Below, one piece after another: positions 8,427-16,449 of a DNA stretch of 64,000 nucleotides. Source of the DNA: Pseudarthrobacter sp. NIBRBAC000502770. GTDB taxonomy: Bacteria > Actinomycetota > Actinomycetes > Actinomycetales > Micrococcaceae. Made by a program: the position numbers and the translations under genes. The stretch lies in assembly GCF_006517815.1 (NCBI RefSeq), contig NZ_CP041198.1, positions 434,001 to 498,000 of the forward strand, read 5' to 3'. How positions within the stretch are numbered: position 1 is the first letter of the stretch; each line of letters starts with the position of its first letter. The notes under the pieces were generated by a model, which made no database searches, had not been told where the DNA came from, and worked only from the letters and a program-made list of their open reading frames with translations.

Positions 8427-9773
8427 CTACTTGTACTTGTTGCCGATTTTTTGGGCAGCGTCCTGGCCCTTGGCCAAAGCTTCAGCCACCGTGCCCTGCC
8501 CGGCGATGGCAGAACTGACGCCCTGGGAGACATTGGTGCCCAGGGCCGCAAACTCGGGGATGCCCACAAACTGGATTCCGACGGCGGGCCGCCGCTGGGT
8601 GCCCGGGTTCTTGGGGTCAGCGTTCTCAATGGCAAAGCGTTCGGCCTGGAAGAACGGGGCTGCCTTCTGGAATTCGGCATTCTGGTAGGTGGAAATGCGT
8701 TTGCCGGACGGAACCTTCGCCCAGCCGAGCTTGGATGCCACGAGTTGTTCGTATTCCTTGGAACTGGCCCAGGCGATGAACTTCCCGGCGGCGTCCTGCT
8801 TCTTGGATGCAGCCTGCTCGGCCCAGGACCAGGTCCACAGCCAGCCGGAGGACTTAGTTTCCTTGACGGGGGCCTGGGCGTACCCGATCTTGCCCTTGAC
8901 GGGGGAAGCGTCGGCTTCGAGGGCGCCTGCTGCGGAGGTTGCGTCGTACCACATGGCCGTCTTGCCCTGGCTCATGTTGTTCAGGCACTCAGTGAAGCCA
9001 GCCTGCGCGGCTCCCGCTTCGCCGTGCTGGCGGACCAGGTTGGTGTAGAACTCGGTGGCTGCCGTGAACTCCGGGCTGTTGACCCGGGCGTTCCAGTCCT
9101 TGTCGAACCAGGTTCCCCCGAAGGTGTTCACCACGGTGGTCAGGGGCGCGAAGACCTGTCCCCAGCCGGGCTGGCCACGGAGGCAAATGCCCTTCATCCC
9201 CGGTGCTGCGCCGTCCACTTTCGCCGCGATGTCCGCCACCTGGTCCCAGGTGGGTTTGTCCGGCATGGTGAGGCCCTTGGCCTCGAGGATGTCCTTGCGG
9301 TACATCAGGAAGGATGATTCGCCGTAGAACGGTTCGCCGTAAAGCTTGCCGTCCGCGCCGGTGAGTGAGGCCGTATAGGCGGGGAGAATGTCCGCCTGGT
9401 CGAAGCCGGGGTCCTTGGCAACACTGTCCAGGGGTGCCAGCCAGCCATTGGCGGAGTAGAACGGGATTTCGTAGTTGGACAGCGACGCGACGTCGTACTG
9501 GCCGGCCTGGCTGGAGAATTCCTGGCTGATCTTGGCGCGGACATCGTTCTCCGGCAGGATCGTGAAGTTGACGTTGATGCCGGTTTCCTTGGTGAAGTTG
9601 TCTGCGGTGAGTTTCTGCAGGTCCTCCATTTGGGGGTTGTTGACCATCAGCACATTGATGCTGTTGGGGTTGCCGGCGGAATTGCCTCCGCCGGCGCCCG
9701 CACAGGCCGTGGCGCTCAAGGCGATGCAGAGTGCCCCGGCAGAGAGGACGGCAGCGCGCGTTTTCGGGCGCAT
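8427..9773 (-). CDS. Extracellular polyol/sugar-binding lipoprotein (ABC importer)
   Basis: A 448-residue solute-binding protein of the CUT1 group. The signal peptide ends in a lipobox, SATAC with Cys24 as the acylated residue, so it is anchored outside the membrane. The mature part begins with a Gly/Asn-rich linker and continues as a family 1 binding protein. It is the first gene of the five-gene polyol operon and captures the substrate for the two permeases. Mannitol or sorbitol is likely from the dehydrogenase and kinase downstream but is not proven by sequence. AAAGGAG lies about 6 bases before the ATG. Confidence 0.9.
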   Translation of the reverse strand: MRPKTRAAVLSAGALCIALSATACAGAGGGNSAGNPNSINVLMVNNPQMEDLQKLTADNFTKETGINVNFTILPENDVRAKISQEFSSQAGQYDVASLSNYEIPFYSANGWLAPLDSVAKDPGFDQADILPAYTASLTGADGKLYGEPFYGESSFLMYRKDILEAKGLTMPDKPTWDQVADIAAKVDGAAPGMKGICLRGQPGWGQVFAPLTTVVNTFGGTWFDKDWNARVNSPEFTAATEFYTNLVRQHGEAGAAQAGFTECLNNMSQGKTAMWYDATSAAGALEADASPVKGKIGYAQAPVKETKSSGWLWTWSWAEQAASKKQDAAGKFIAWASSKEYEQLVASKLGWAKVPSGKRISTYQNAEFQKAAPFFQAERFAIENADPKNPGTQRRPAVGIQFVGIPEFAALGTNVSQGVSSAIAGQGTVAEALAKGQDAAQKIGNKYK

Positions 9774-10049
9774 AAAGGACTCCTTTGTTCTTCAGGAAGA
9801 TGCAGGACCGGTGCACCCGGATTGCTGCGCCGGGGTGCCGGGCTGGTGCGCGGCCACCCACCGGAATCCCCGGTGCGCCGTGCTGATGTTCCTCAAGGTT
9901 AGGTGTGGGACATACATCACAACTAGCGCCCTGGTTGCCCATTTCTGATACTTATTTTCCGCAGAGGCGCACTGCAGCACGCGCTACGCTGGGAGGGGCG
10001 GCCCGAACGCTGTCCGGAATTCATAACCAGCGGATGCACGGAGACCACC
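9774..10049 (-). promoter_or_regulatory. Divergent regulatory region between polyol operon and AraC regulator
   Basis: A 276-bp gap separates the divergently transcribed binding-protein gene and AraC-type regulator. It is AT-richer than its flanks at 9900-9970, as expected for promoters. It should hold the operon promoter and the regulator's sites. I could not fix -35/-10 pairs or a clear palindrome with confidence. Confidence 0.5.
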
Positions 10050-10973
10050 ATGGCCACAGAGGATGCCGCGCAGGAAGCCACCGCGCGGCTGGCCGAAAGG
10101 CTGCTCGGCATGCGGGCCAACCGGGAGGTGATCCCGCCGGATCCCAACCACTCGGTACGCTGGCACCAGCACAGCTACCCCAGCCCGCTGGCGCGGTGGA
10201 ACTACCACCCGGAGTACGAGATCCACCTCATCCGGAAGGGCACCGGAAAGTTCATCGTCGGCGACCACATCGGAACGTTTGAGGCCGGCCACGTGTCGAT
10301 CGTGGGGTCAGGCCTGCCGCACGACTGGGTCAGCGACCTGGAGCCGGGCGAAGTTTTGGAGAACCGGGACGCGGTGATCCAGTTCGACGGCAAGTGGGTG
10401 GAGCAAGCCTCGGCCCTGGTCCCGGAACTGGCGGAGGTCAAGCCACTGCTGGAGCAGTCGGCGCGGGGCATCGAATTCCTGGGCCAGACCGCAGTGGCGG
10501 CAGCAGCGGCCATCGAAGGCATGGGCCCAACCACCGGCCTGCAGCGGCTGCAGCACCTGTTTGAATTGTTCGCGTTCCTGGCCGGGGCGCCGGAAGGCGA
10601 CCGCCGCTACCTGGCAGAAGCCTGGTTCAGGCCGCAGCTGGACGGCCAGGCTGCCGCCGTCGTCGACCTTGTCCTGGAGTACGTGTTCAGCAACCACGCC
10701 GGCAGCGTGCGGATGTCCGAGGCCGCCGCGCTGGTGGGCATGCCTGAGCCCACGTTTTCGAAGTACTTCAAGCGGGCAACGGGGCAGAATTTCAGTGACC
10801 TGGTCCGGAAGCTGCGCCTGGCCCACGCCCGGCGCCTGCTTGAGCGCAGCGACAAGCCCGTGTCCGAGATCTGCTACGAGGTGGGCTTTTCCAACCTGTC
10901 CAACTTCAACCGGCACTTCCTCAACGACGCCGGTGAGACCCCCCGGAACTACCGGCAGCGGCTGCAGGGGTGA
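10050..10973 (+). CDS. AraC-family transcriptional regulator of polyol use
   Basis: A 307-residue regulator. The N-terminal half is cupin-like (WNYHPEYEIHLI, GDHIGTFEAG) and probably senses the sugar. The C-terminal 100 residues carry the double helix-turn-helix of AraC/XylS proteins; the second helix ends in the signature VGFSNLSNFNRHF, followed by GETPRNYR. It faces the polyol ABC/dehydrogenase operon across 276 bp and is the obvious candidate activator. The start ATG follows CACGGAG. It is unrelated to the lipid kinase gene downstream. Confidence 0.88.
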   Translation: MATEDAAQEATARLAERLLGMRANREVIPPDPNHSVRWHQHSYPSPLARWNYHPEYEIHLIRKGTGKFIVGDHIGTFEAGHVSIVGSGLPHDWVSDLEPGEVLENRDAVIQFDGKWVEQASALVPELAEVKPLLEQSARGIEFLGQTAVAAAAAIEGMGPTTGLQRLQHLFELFAFLAGAPEGDRRYLAEAWFRPQLDGQAAAVVDLVLEYVFSNHAGSVRMSEAAALVGMPEPTFSKYFKRATGQNFSDLVRKLRLAHARRLLERSDKPVSEICYEVGFSNLSNFNRHFLNDAGETPRNYRQRLQG

Positions 10974-11041
10974 TTGGGCGGGAGCCCGCCTAGGGTTAAG
11001 CTGGAGCCACCCGCACCAGGAACCTGGAGAACACGTACGCC

Positions 11042-11938
11042 ATGGCTGATGACGGAGCACCCACCGCACCTTTTGACCGTGCCGTCCTGATTTTCAACCC
11101 CGGCCGGCCCGGGATGGGCCAGCGGCTTGAAGAATTGCAGCGGGATTTGGCCACGGACCTGCCGGGCCTGCGCGTCGACCTGCTGCCCACGGACTACGCG
11201 GGGCACGCCCGTGAGCTTGCGCGGACCGAAGCGGGCCGCGGCACGCCGCTCATCGTTTCGGTCAGCGGGGACGGCGGGTACAACGAGGTGGTCAACGGCG
11301 TGATGGACGTGCCCGCCAGCACGGCCGTCTGCACCGTCCTTCCTGCGGGAAACGCCAACGACCACTACCGGAGCATGCCGGTGCGGACCCTCCGGGAAGC
11401 CGTGTCGGCGGGCCGGGTCCGGCGGATCGACCTGTTGCGGATCACGTTCAGCACCAGGGATGGGGAGCGGGTCCTGTACGCACACTCATACGTCGGGTTC
11501 GGACTGACTCCCTTGATGGCCATCGGCATCGAACAGGGCGGCAAAGGAAAAATCCTGGAGCTCATCTCCGTTGCCCGCACCCTCTCGGGACTTAAGCCTT
11601 TTGAGCTTGTGCGGGACGACGGGGCCACAGCTCGGTTCGACAGCCTGATCCTGGCCAACATTTCGCGCATGGCAAAGTACGGGACCGTCAGTGAGTCCCA
11701 CCACCCGGACGATGGCCGGTTCGAGGTGGTGACGCTGCCGCACGCCGGGCTGGTGAAAATGGCATTGATGACGCTCCGCGCCGTGACCCTTGGGCTGGGG
11801 CATCAGCCGAGCGTCAGCAGCTACGCCTTCTCAACCCGGGAGGCTGTCCCCTGCCAGATCGACGGTGAGGTGGTTTACGTTGAGGCCGGAACCCATGTCC
11901 TGGTTGAAAGTGCGCCGGGCGCCCTGGCCACTGTCTGA
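11042..11938 (+). CDS. Diacylglycerol kinase-like lipid kinase
   Basis: A 298-residue protein of the DagK_cat/YegS family. The N-terminal part has LIFNPGRPGMG and the nucleotide-binding SGDGGYNEVVNGV (GGDG variant), then LPAGNANDHYRSM. The C-terminal half is the beta-rich domain usual in bacterial lipid kinases, ending with IDGEVV. Such enzymes phosphorylate diacylglycerol or related lipids at the membrane. The start ATG has CCTGGAG upstream, and a TAAGCT hexamer at about 10998 may be its -10 element. It is monocistronic in appearance. Confidence 0.85.
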   Translation: MADDGAPTAPFDRAVLIFNPGRPGMGQRLEELQRDLATDLPGLRVDLLPTDYAGHARELARTEAGRGTPLIVSVSGDGGYNEVVNGVMDVPASTAVCTVLPAGNANDHYRSMPVRTLREAVSAGRVRRIDLLRITFSTRDGERVLYAHSYVGFGLTPLMAIGIEQGGKGKILELISVARTLSGLKPFELVRDDGATARFDSLILANISRMAKYGTVSESHHPDDGRFEVVTLPHAGLVKMALMTLRAVTLGLGHQPSVSSYAFSTREAVPCQIDGEVVYVEAGTHVLVESAPGALATV

Positions 11939-11962
11939 ACCGCAGGCCGTCCAGAAGCGTGG

Positions 11963-12229
11963 CTAGGGCTGGACGGAGTCGAAGAATTTGTAGTCCGGGT
12001 CCGGTTGGCCGGGCTCGGCCTCATGGGATTTCATGCGAATGAAATCCACGTCCTGCTGGCAAAGCGTGGTCTCGCCGTGGGCATCGTCGTTGGTGCCTTG
12101 GCCCGTGGCCGCACTGATTTCCGCGGAAATTGTCCGCGGAAGGATCATGCAGCCGGGGTTGGCCAGCAACCACTGCGTCACCGGGCCGGGAAGCCGGTTC
12201 CACTGGTCTCGAATACGGATGTCTGTCAT
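11963..12229 (-). CDS. Small conserved protein of unknown function
   Basis: An 88-residue soluble protein starting MTDIRIRDQWNRLPGP. I chose the ATG at 12229 because GAAAGG lies 7-8 bases upstream; a longer frame to 12301 has no such site and reads as Pro/Arg-rich shadow. There is no signal peptide and no recognised domain. It is acidic toward the C-terminus with two Cys residues. It lies 92 bases downstream of another small unknown on the same strand, with which it may be transcribed. Confidence 0.55.
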   Translation of the reverse strand: MTDIRIRDQWNRLPGPVTQWLLANPGCMILPRTISAEISAATGQGTNDDAHGETTLCQQDVDFIRMKSHEAEPGQPDPDYKFFDSVQP

Positions 12230-12321
12230 GGGGTGCCTTTCGTGGTGGGGGAGGACGCTGCCACGCCCGGGATGCCATGGTGCCGGCCGCGGTGGACGCA
12301 ACCGGCACGGGGCAGTAAGGC

Positions 12322-12762
12322 TTAGTCGAAGTGGATCTCAGCGGCGGCCCTGCGAAGGGATCCGAGGCGCTCTTCCTCGACCAGGCCCAGCGCATCCAGC
12401 TCGTTGCTGTGGTCAGTACGTTCCTGGGCCGCCTGGTTCGAGATATCACGCAGGATCATGCCCACGAGACGGGCCAACCCCGCCTTGAGGTCAACCAGGT
12501 TGGTGTTGCTGATCAGGAGGCGGCGGTCCGAGACCCTCAGCTCCACGTCGCTGTACCCGGCATCGGCCAGGCGCTGTCGGGTACCGGCCCCGTGCAGCAG
12601 ATCGACCTCGCGGGGCTGGGGCCGGCGGGAAAAGACAGCCGGCACGGTATACCGCGTGGGGCCTTGGGCAGTGCCCAGGTCGTGGGGCAACGCGGATGCG
12701 AGGACTCCGCTGACCGATAACGCCGAGTCGGCGCGTACGGCAGAGTCTTGAATGGTGGTCAT
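12322..12762 (-). CDS. Conserved hypothetical protein
   Basis: A 146-residue soluble protein. The middle (about 45-75) includes SRRPQPREVDLLHGAG and an alternating polar/hydrophobic beta-like stretch. The C-terminal third is a helical acidic segment (LVGMILRDIS to AAAEIHFD). There is no signal peptide, membrane span or catalytic motif I can name. Codon use is typical for the region. The upstream 261 bp (12763-13023) hold no gene I can support and must contain the promoter. Confidence 0.55.
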   Translation of the reverse strand: MTTIQDSAVRADSALSVSGVLASALPHDLGTAQGPTRYTVPAVFSRRPQPREVDLLHGAGTRQRLADAGYSDVELRVSDRRLLISNTNLVDLKAGLARLVGMILRDISNQAAQERTDHSNELDALGLVEEERLGSLRRAAAEIHFD

Positions 12763-13023
12763 GGTGGTCTACCAGCCTTCTAAGGATGCACTGCCGGATC
12801 CCGGGACGCGGGCCGGAGGTGGCTGCGCAGGGGACCCGGGACCGGATCGCCTGCAGGGGAGGGCAACGGGTTATGCCGGTCTGGCCCGTGAATCACTTGC
12901 GGCCACCCTCGTTGTACCGATTCCTTGCCGCGCCGGCGTCGAAGTTACTCGGTACGGCGGGCGCCGGCGGCCGGTGAAGGCTGCTGGAGAATCAGGCTCA
13001 TTTCCGGGGCAACGGATGTCCTG

Positions 13024-13545
13024 TCACGATGTCCCGAGATATTTTGAGTCTACGCCCAACAGCGGGTCCGCAGGGCGCGGAGCGGGATCCGGATCGCCGA
13101 ATGAAGGACGCCGGCCGGACCGGTAGGCGGAATCAATGACGGATTCGACTTCGTCGAACACTGTTTGGTTTCCGGGGAGGACCACATGGGCAAGGAATTC
13201 CGATTCAAGGGTCGCAATTCCCGCGGCCGCCGCGCCGAGCTTGCCGTCGATCGACATGGCCAGGGCTCGCCAGGATTTGCGGTTGGCCCGTTCGAGGACT
13301 TTCGCGTTGGCTTCGTGGACCCGGCTGTCCGCGATGTCCCCGCGAATGGCCAGGGCGCCATCTGACTGCAGCAACGGCATGACAATCCGGAATTGCCGTC
13401 CGGCGCCCCGGAACGCCACCGCGCTCCGGTCCCCTCGCTGGGTGAACATGATGTCCGTTGCCCCGTAGTCCGTGAGCGCCTGCCTGATGTGCTTCCGGGA
13501 AGCCTCACTGCTGAAGGAATCGCCGCGGGTGTAAGGGCTTGTCAT
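13024..13545 (-). CDS. Conserved protein, resembles phage/mobile-element-associated unknowns
   Basis: A 173-residue soluble protein. The block with IMFTQRGDRSAVAFRGAGR, a run of Arg/Asn-rich helix (ERANRKSWRALAMSI) and FLAHVVLPGNQTVFDEV resembles, from memory, small unknown proteins found in actinobacterial genomes and phages. I give no function. A CATAGT hexamer ends 6 bases before the ATG, so the message may be leaderless; the AGGAG touching the ATG is too close to serve as a normal binding site. The C-terminal 30 residues are Pro/Asp-rich. Confidence 0.55.
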   Translation of the reverse strand: MTSPYTRGDSFSSEASRKHIRQALTDYGATDIMFTQRGDRSAVAFRGAGRQFRIVMPLLQSDGALAIRGDIADSRVHEANAKVLERANRKSWRALAMSIDGKLGAAAAGIATLESEFLAHVVLPGNQTVFDEVESVIDSAYRSGRRPSFGDPDPAPRPADPLLGVDSKYLGTS

Positions 13546-13612
13546 CTCCTAACTATGCGCCCCGCGGCCACCCTTTCCTAACACCGCCATAACGCATCAG
13601 CCGCGGAACAGC

Positions 13613-13658
13613 AATGGACCCGGCAAACGGTTCCATGCCGTCCGTTGCCGGGTCCATT
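13613..13658. terminator. Strong hairpin, likely bidirectional terminator
   Basis: AATGGACCCGGCAA at 13613-13626 pairs perfectly with TTGCCGGGTCCATT at 13645-13658, with further partial pairing inside. It lies 28 bases beyond the stop of the leftward phosphoesterase operon. It is well placed to end that transcript and insulate the gene to the left. Confidence 0.7.
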
Positions 13659-13685
13659 CGAGGCAGGCGTGCAGCCCGGCCAGGC

Positions 13686-14813
13686 TCAGACGCCTGCGTT
13701 GTACACGTCCAGCCCAAACCGGTTCAGCCCGGGCGTCCCGGCGTAACCCAGGTAGGGCAGGCCGAAGGTATCCTCGATGCTGGCCAGCAGGCTGTAGTGG
13801 TTGTACGGCGTGGTGGACCAGGTGCCGCCCTTGGTGAAGGGGGACAGCACCAGGGCGCCCACCCTGCCGCCGCCCATCCCGGTGATGCCGGGCAGCGCGG
13901 CGTTTGGTCCGGGACCTTCGCCGCAGCAGGCGCTGGCGTCGGACTGCGGCCCGTCTGACTCATCGAAGGTGATCACCAGGACGCCGTCCTGCTTAAATGC
14001 CGGGGAGCTGGTGATGACCGGAACCCATTGCTTGAGCCAGGCGTCAGCGCTGGCCAGTCCGCCGGGCTGCCCGTCCACGCAGGGGGAATCGTGTCCGTCG
14101 TGGCAGAGGTTGGGCGTGATCATGGACAGGTTGGGCGTTGTGGCAGCCGAGGCGAGGTCTGTCTGCAAGGCGGAGAGGTCGACGTCGTTCGTGGCGCAGT
14201 CCGGTGAGCCGGTGATCCCGGCAAAGTAGACGAACGGGTTGTGGCGGGCGGCGTACTGGTCGCCCACCTTGGCTTTCTGGGTGTCATCGACGGCGCCCAG
14301 CGCGGGGTGCCGGCAAGGGGTGCCCATGTCCTCCATGTACCCCTTCCACGATTTCCCGGCGTCTTTGAGCTGCACGGCCACGGTGGGAACGCTGGCCGGG
14401 AACACGCAGCCGTCGCCGACTGCCTGGCCCGGGCTGGCAGTGCCGCTGCCGACGAACGGGGTGTAGGTCTGGCAGTCGGCCTGCATCTGCGGGTTGGATC
14501 CCTGGCCGGAAATCTGCGCCACATAGTTGGGCTGGGAGTTGTGCGCCGTGCCGTAATACTGGTTCAGCAGGACGCCCTGGCTGCGCAGGGTCTGCGAAAG
14601 ATATGGAGCGGCCGACGCCGGGCCCCAGGTTTCGTCGTAGCCCTTGTTTTCGAGGTTGATGACGAAGACGTGGTTGGCTCCGGGCAGGTAGCCCTGGCTT
14701 GGTGTCGAAGCGGTGGGGGCGCTGGTGGCGGCGGCCGGGTTGAGGGTGGCCGCAGTTCCACCGATGGCGGCAGCAAGCACGGCCATGGCGGCCAAGGCGG
14801 TGCGGAGTTTCAT
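13686..14813 (-). CDS. Secreted phosphoesterase (acid phosphatase / PF04185 family)
   Basis: About 375 residues with a Sec-type signal peptide (MKLRTALAAMAVLAAAIGG, cleavage near AAATSA). The alkaline-phosphatase-like fold of the phosphoesterase family is shown by FVINLENKGYDETWG near the N-terminus and VLVITFDESDGPQSD toward the C-terminus, both metal-site motifs. Family members release phosphate from phosphate esters outside the cell. The first possible ATG (14831) overlaps the preceding gene; I prefer the ATG at 14813, just after that gene's TGA, with coupling to it. It is the second gene of a two-gene operon that probably responds to phosphate starvation. Confidence 0.82.
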   Translation of the reverse strand: MKLRTALAAMAVLAAAIGGTAATLNPAAATSAPTASTPSQGYLPGANHVFVINLENKGYDETWGPASAAPYLSQTLRSQGVLLNQYYGTAHNSQPNYVAQISGQGSNPQMQADCQTYTPFVGSGTASPGQAVGDGCVFPASVPTVAVQLKDAGKSWKGYMEDMGTPCRHPALGAVDDTQKAKVGDQYAARHNPFVYFAGITGSPDCATNDVDLSALQTDLASAATTPNLSMITPNLCHDGHDSPCVDGQPGGLASADAWLKQWVPVITSSPAFKQDGVLVITFDESDGPQSDASACCGEGPGPNAALPGITGMGGGRVGALVLSPFTKGGTWSTTPYNHYSLLASIEDTFGLPYLGYAGTPGLNRFGLDVYNAGV

Positions 14814-14815
14814 TT

Positions 14816-16084
14816 TCACGGGAGCTTCCATCCGTCAGCGAGTGCTTTTTCTTTCAGGCCGGACCATTCCTCGGCCGGGGGCGGACCCACCGGGGTGCAG
14901 GCGGGGCCGGCCACGAAGGGCGGGACCAAGTAGGTGGGCGCAGCCAGGTTCGCGGGGGTGCCAAAATCCAGGACTTCGGCGATGTTGCGGGCCGCGTGGT
15001 CGCGCGGGGTCAGGGGAGCCAGGCTCCAGCGCCATTCGATGGCCTTCAGGACCGAGGTGTGGTCGTAGACGTCGTGGGCCACATACCGGCGCCGTGCCCG
15101 GGGTGAGACCACCAGGGACGGAACCCGGAAACCGCGGAGCGCTGTTTCGGGGCTGCTGTCCGGCGCCGTGGTGGGCGGCACGTGGTCATAAAAGCCGCCC
15201 CACTCGTCGTAGTTGACCACCAGCATGGTGTTGGCCCAGCCCGGACCGGACGTGACCGCGTTGTAGACCTCGGCGAGGAATGTTTCGCCGGAACGGATGT
15301 CGGCATGGGGATGGTCGTCTCCGGAGGTTCCGGAGCCCTCGTCGGTGAACCGCGGATCCACGAAGGAAACGGCCGGCAGGGCCCCGGCGGAGCAGTCAGC
15401 GAGGAACTCCGCGTAGGGGCGGGAGATGCCTTGGTACTTGGTTCCCCAGAGTGCCGTGAACGGGATGTCGCCGTAGTAGTACTTGCCCGGAATACCCGCC
15501 GCGGCCAGCCGATCCCAGATGGTGGGCAGGGCTGAGGTGGCGGAGGAGTTGTGGATCCGGTCCGTGGCCGCAGCATGCTGGTAGAAGCGGTTCGGGTAGG
15601 TTTCGGCCATGGTGGCGGCGAAGTAGCGGTCGCAGACGGTCCAGTCCGGGCCTGCCTGGCGCCAGAAGTCCAGATCGGCTTCGCCGTAGTAACCCACGGC
15701 GAACTCGTCGTTTTCGCCGGCCCGCAGCCAGCCGTCGTTCTTGCCGTTGTTGTACTGGATCCGGCCGCCCTCGTAGGAGTGGTCCGGGTCCGGGTGCCCG
15801 CAGCCTTGGAAATCGGCCAGGTGGTAGGTGGAGTGCGGGATGCCGTAGCGGTCGGTGTAGCTAAGCCCGGACTGCTTCCCGTCTGCCCCGGGCATCCAGC
15901 CCAGGAAGTGGTCAAAGGAACGGTTTTCCATCATCACCACGATGATGTGTTCAATGCCTGAGTCACCGGGCGCGGGAAGCGCGGGCGGTGCGGCTGAGGC
16001 CGGCCGGAAGGTGCTGCCGGCGGCCAGGGTAGTGGCGGCAGCCGTTCCCGCGGCCCCCAGGAAGTGGCGTCTTGAAAGATTCAC
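14816..16084 (-). CDS. Tat-exported phospholipase C / acid phosphatase family protein
   Basis: 422 residues with a twin-arginine signal (SRRHFLGAAGTAAATT) and cleavage near ASAAP. Metal-site motifs of the phosphoesterase family are MMENRSFDHFLGWMPG near residue 50, a GDDHPHADIRSGE loop, and MLVVNYDEWGGFYDHV. This is the same family as bacterial phospholipase C and the AcpA acid phosphatase. It acts outside the membrane on phosphate esters or phospholipids; the exact substrate is unknown. It is the first gene of the operon, with PHO-box-like repeats 93-165 bp upstream. Confidence 0.85.
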   Translation of the reverse strand: MNLSRRHFLGAAGTAAATTLAAGSTFRPASAAPPALPAPGDSGIEHIIVVMMENRSFDHFLGWMPGADGKQSGLSYTDRYGIPHSTYHLADFQGCGHPDPDHSYEGGRIQYNNGKNDGWLRAGENDEFAVGYYGEADLDFWRQAGPDWTVCDRYFAATMAETYPNRFYQHAAATDRIHNSSATSALPTIWDRLAAAGIPGKYYYGDIPFTALWGTKYQGISRPYAEFLADCSAGALPAVSFVDPRFTDEGSGTSGDDHPHADIRSGETFLAEVYNAVTSGPGWANTMLVVNYDEWGGFYDHVPPTTAPDSSPETALRGFRVPSLVVSPRARRRYVAHDVYDHTSVLKAIEWRWSLAPLTPRDHAARNIAEVLDFGTPANLAAPTYLVPPFVAGPACTPVGPPPAEEWSGLKEKALADGWKLP

Positions 16085-16176
16085 GTCTGATTCCTTGCAG
16101 GTCCGATGGACGGCGACACGGGCACGCCCCCACCCTGGGCCGGTCGCCGGTAAGTTACTTGTCGGTAAGGTTTTGG

Positions 16177-16209
16177 GTTCACCAGTAGATCACGGAGAGG
16201 TCACGGCTC
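16177..16209 (+). promoter_or_regulatory. PHO-box-like triple 11-bp direct repeat
   Basis: Three adjacent 11-bp units, GTTCACCAGTA, GATCACGGAGA and GGTCACGGCTC, keep TCAC in register. This is the pattern of the PhoP-binding PHO box of Streptomyces (direct repeats of GTTCACC every 11 bp). It lies 93 bp upstream of the Tat-exported phosphoesterase gene. Confidence 0.65.
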
Positions 16210-16227
16210 CGGCGGAAACCGGGGTTC

Positions 16228-16249
16228 GTTCACGGAGAGTTCATTGGAC
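16228..16249 (+). promoter_or_regulatory. Second PHO-box-like 11-bp direct repeat
   Basis: Two adjacent units, GTTCACGGAGA and GTTCATTGGAC, repeat GTTCA at exactly 11 bp. Together with the neighbouring triple repeat this forms a five-unit cluster between the phosphoesterase operon and the OFA transporter. The remaining intergenic sequence to 16449 holds no gene I can support. Confidence 0.6.
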
Positions 16250-16449
16250 GTTTCCGAACCTGTCCGGCGGGTCGCTGACGGGAGCCGGAGCGCCACTCGG
16301 CGTAAAATCCACGCCGTTCGGCGCGCCAACAGTACGTTTGCTGATGATTTGCATGATGATTGCCCAAGGCAAGGGGCCGGGCTCACTAAGGTCTTTCGCC
16401 TCTGGATCGATCAGACATCGACGTCTTCGACAAGCAAAGGGAAACAACC

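Noticed and set aside
11947..11976. CCGTCCAG...CTGGACGG inverted repeat after the lipid kinase
   Set aside because: The loop is 14 bases and one arm overlaps the 3' end of the convergent small gene; too weak to call a terminator.
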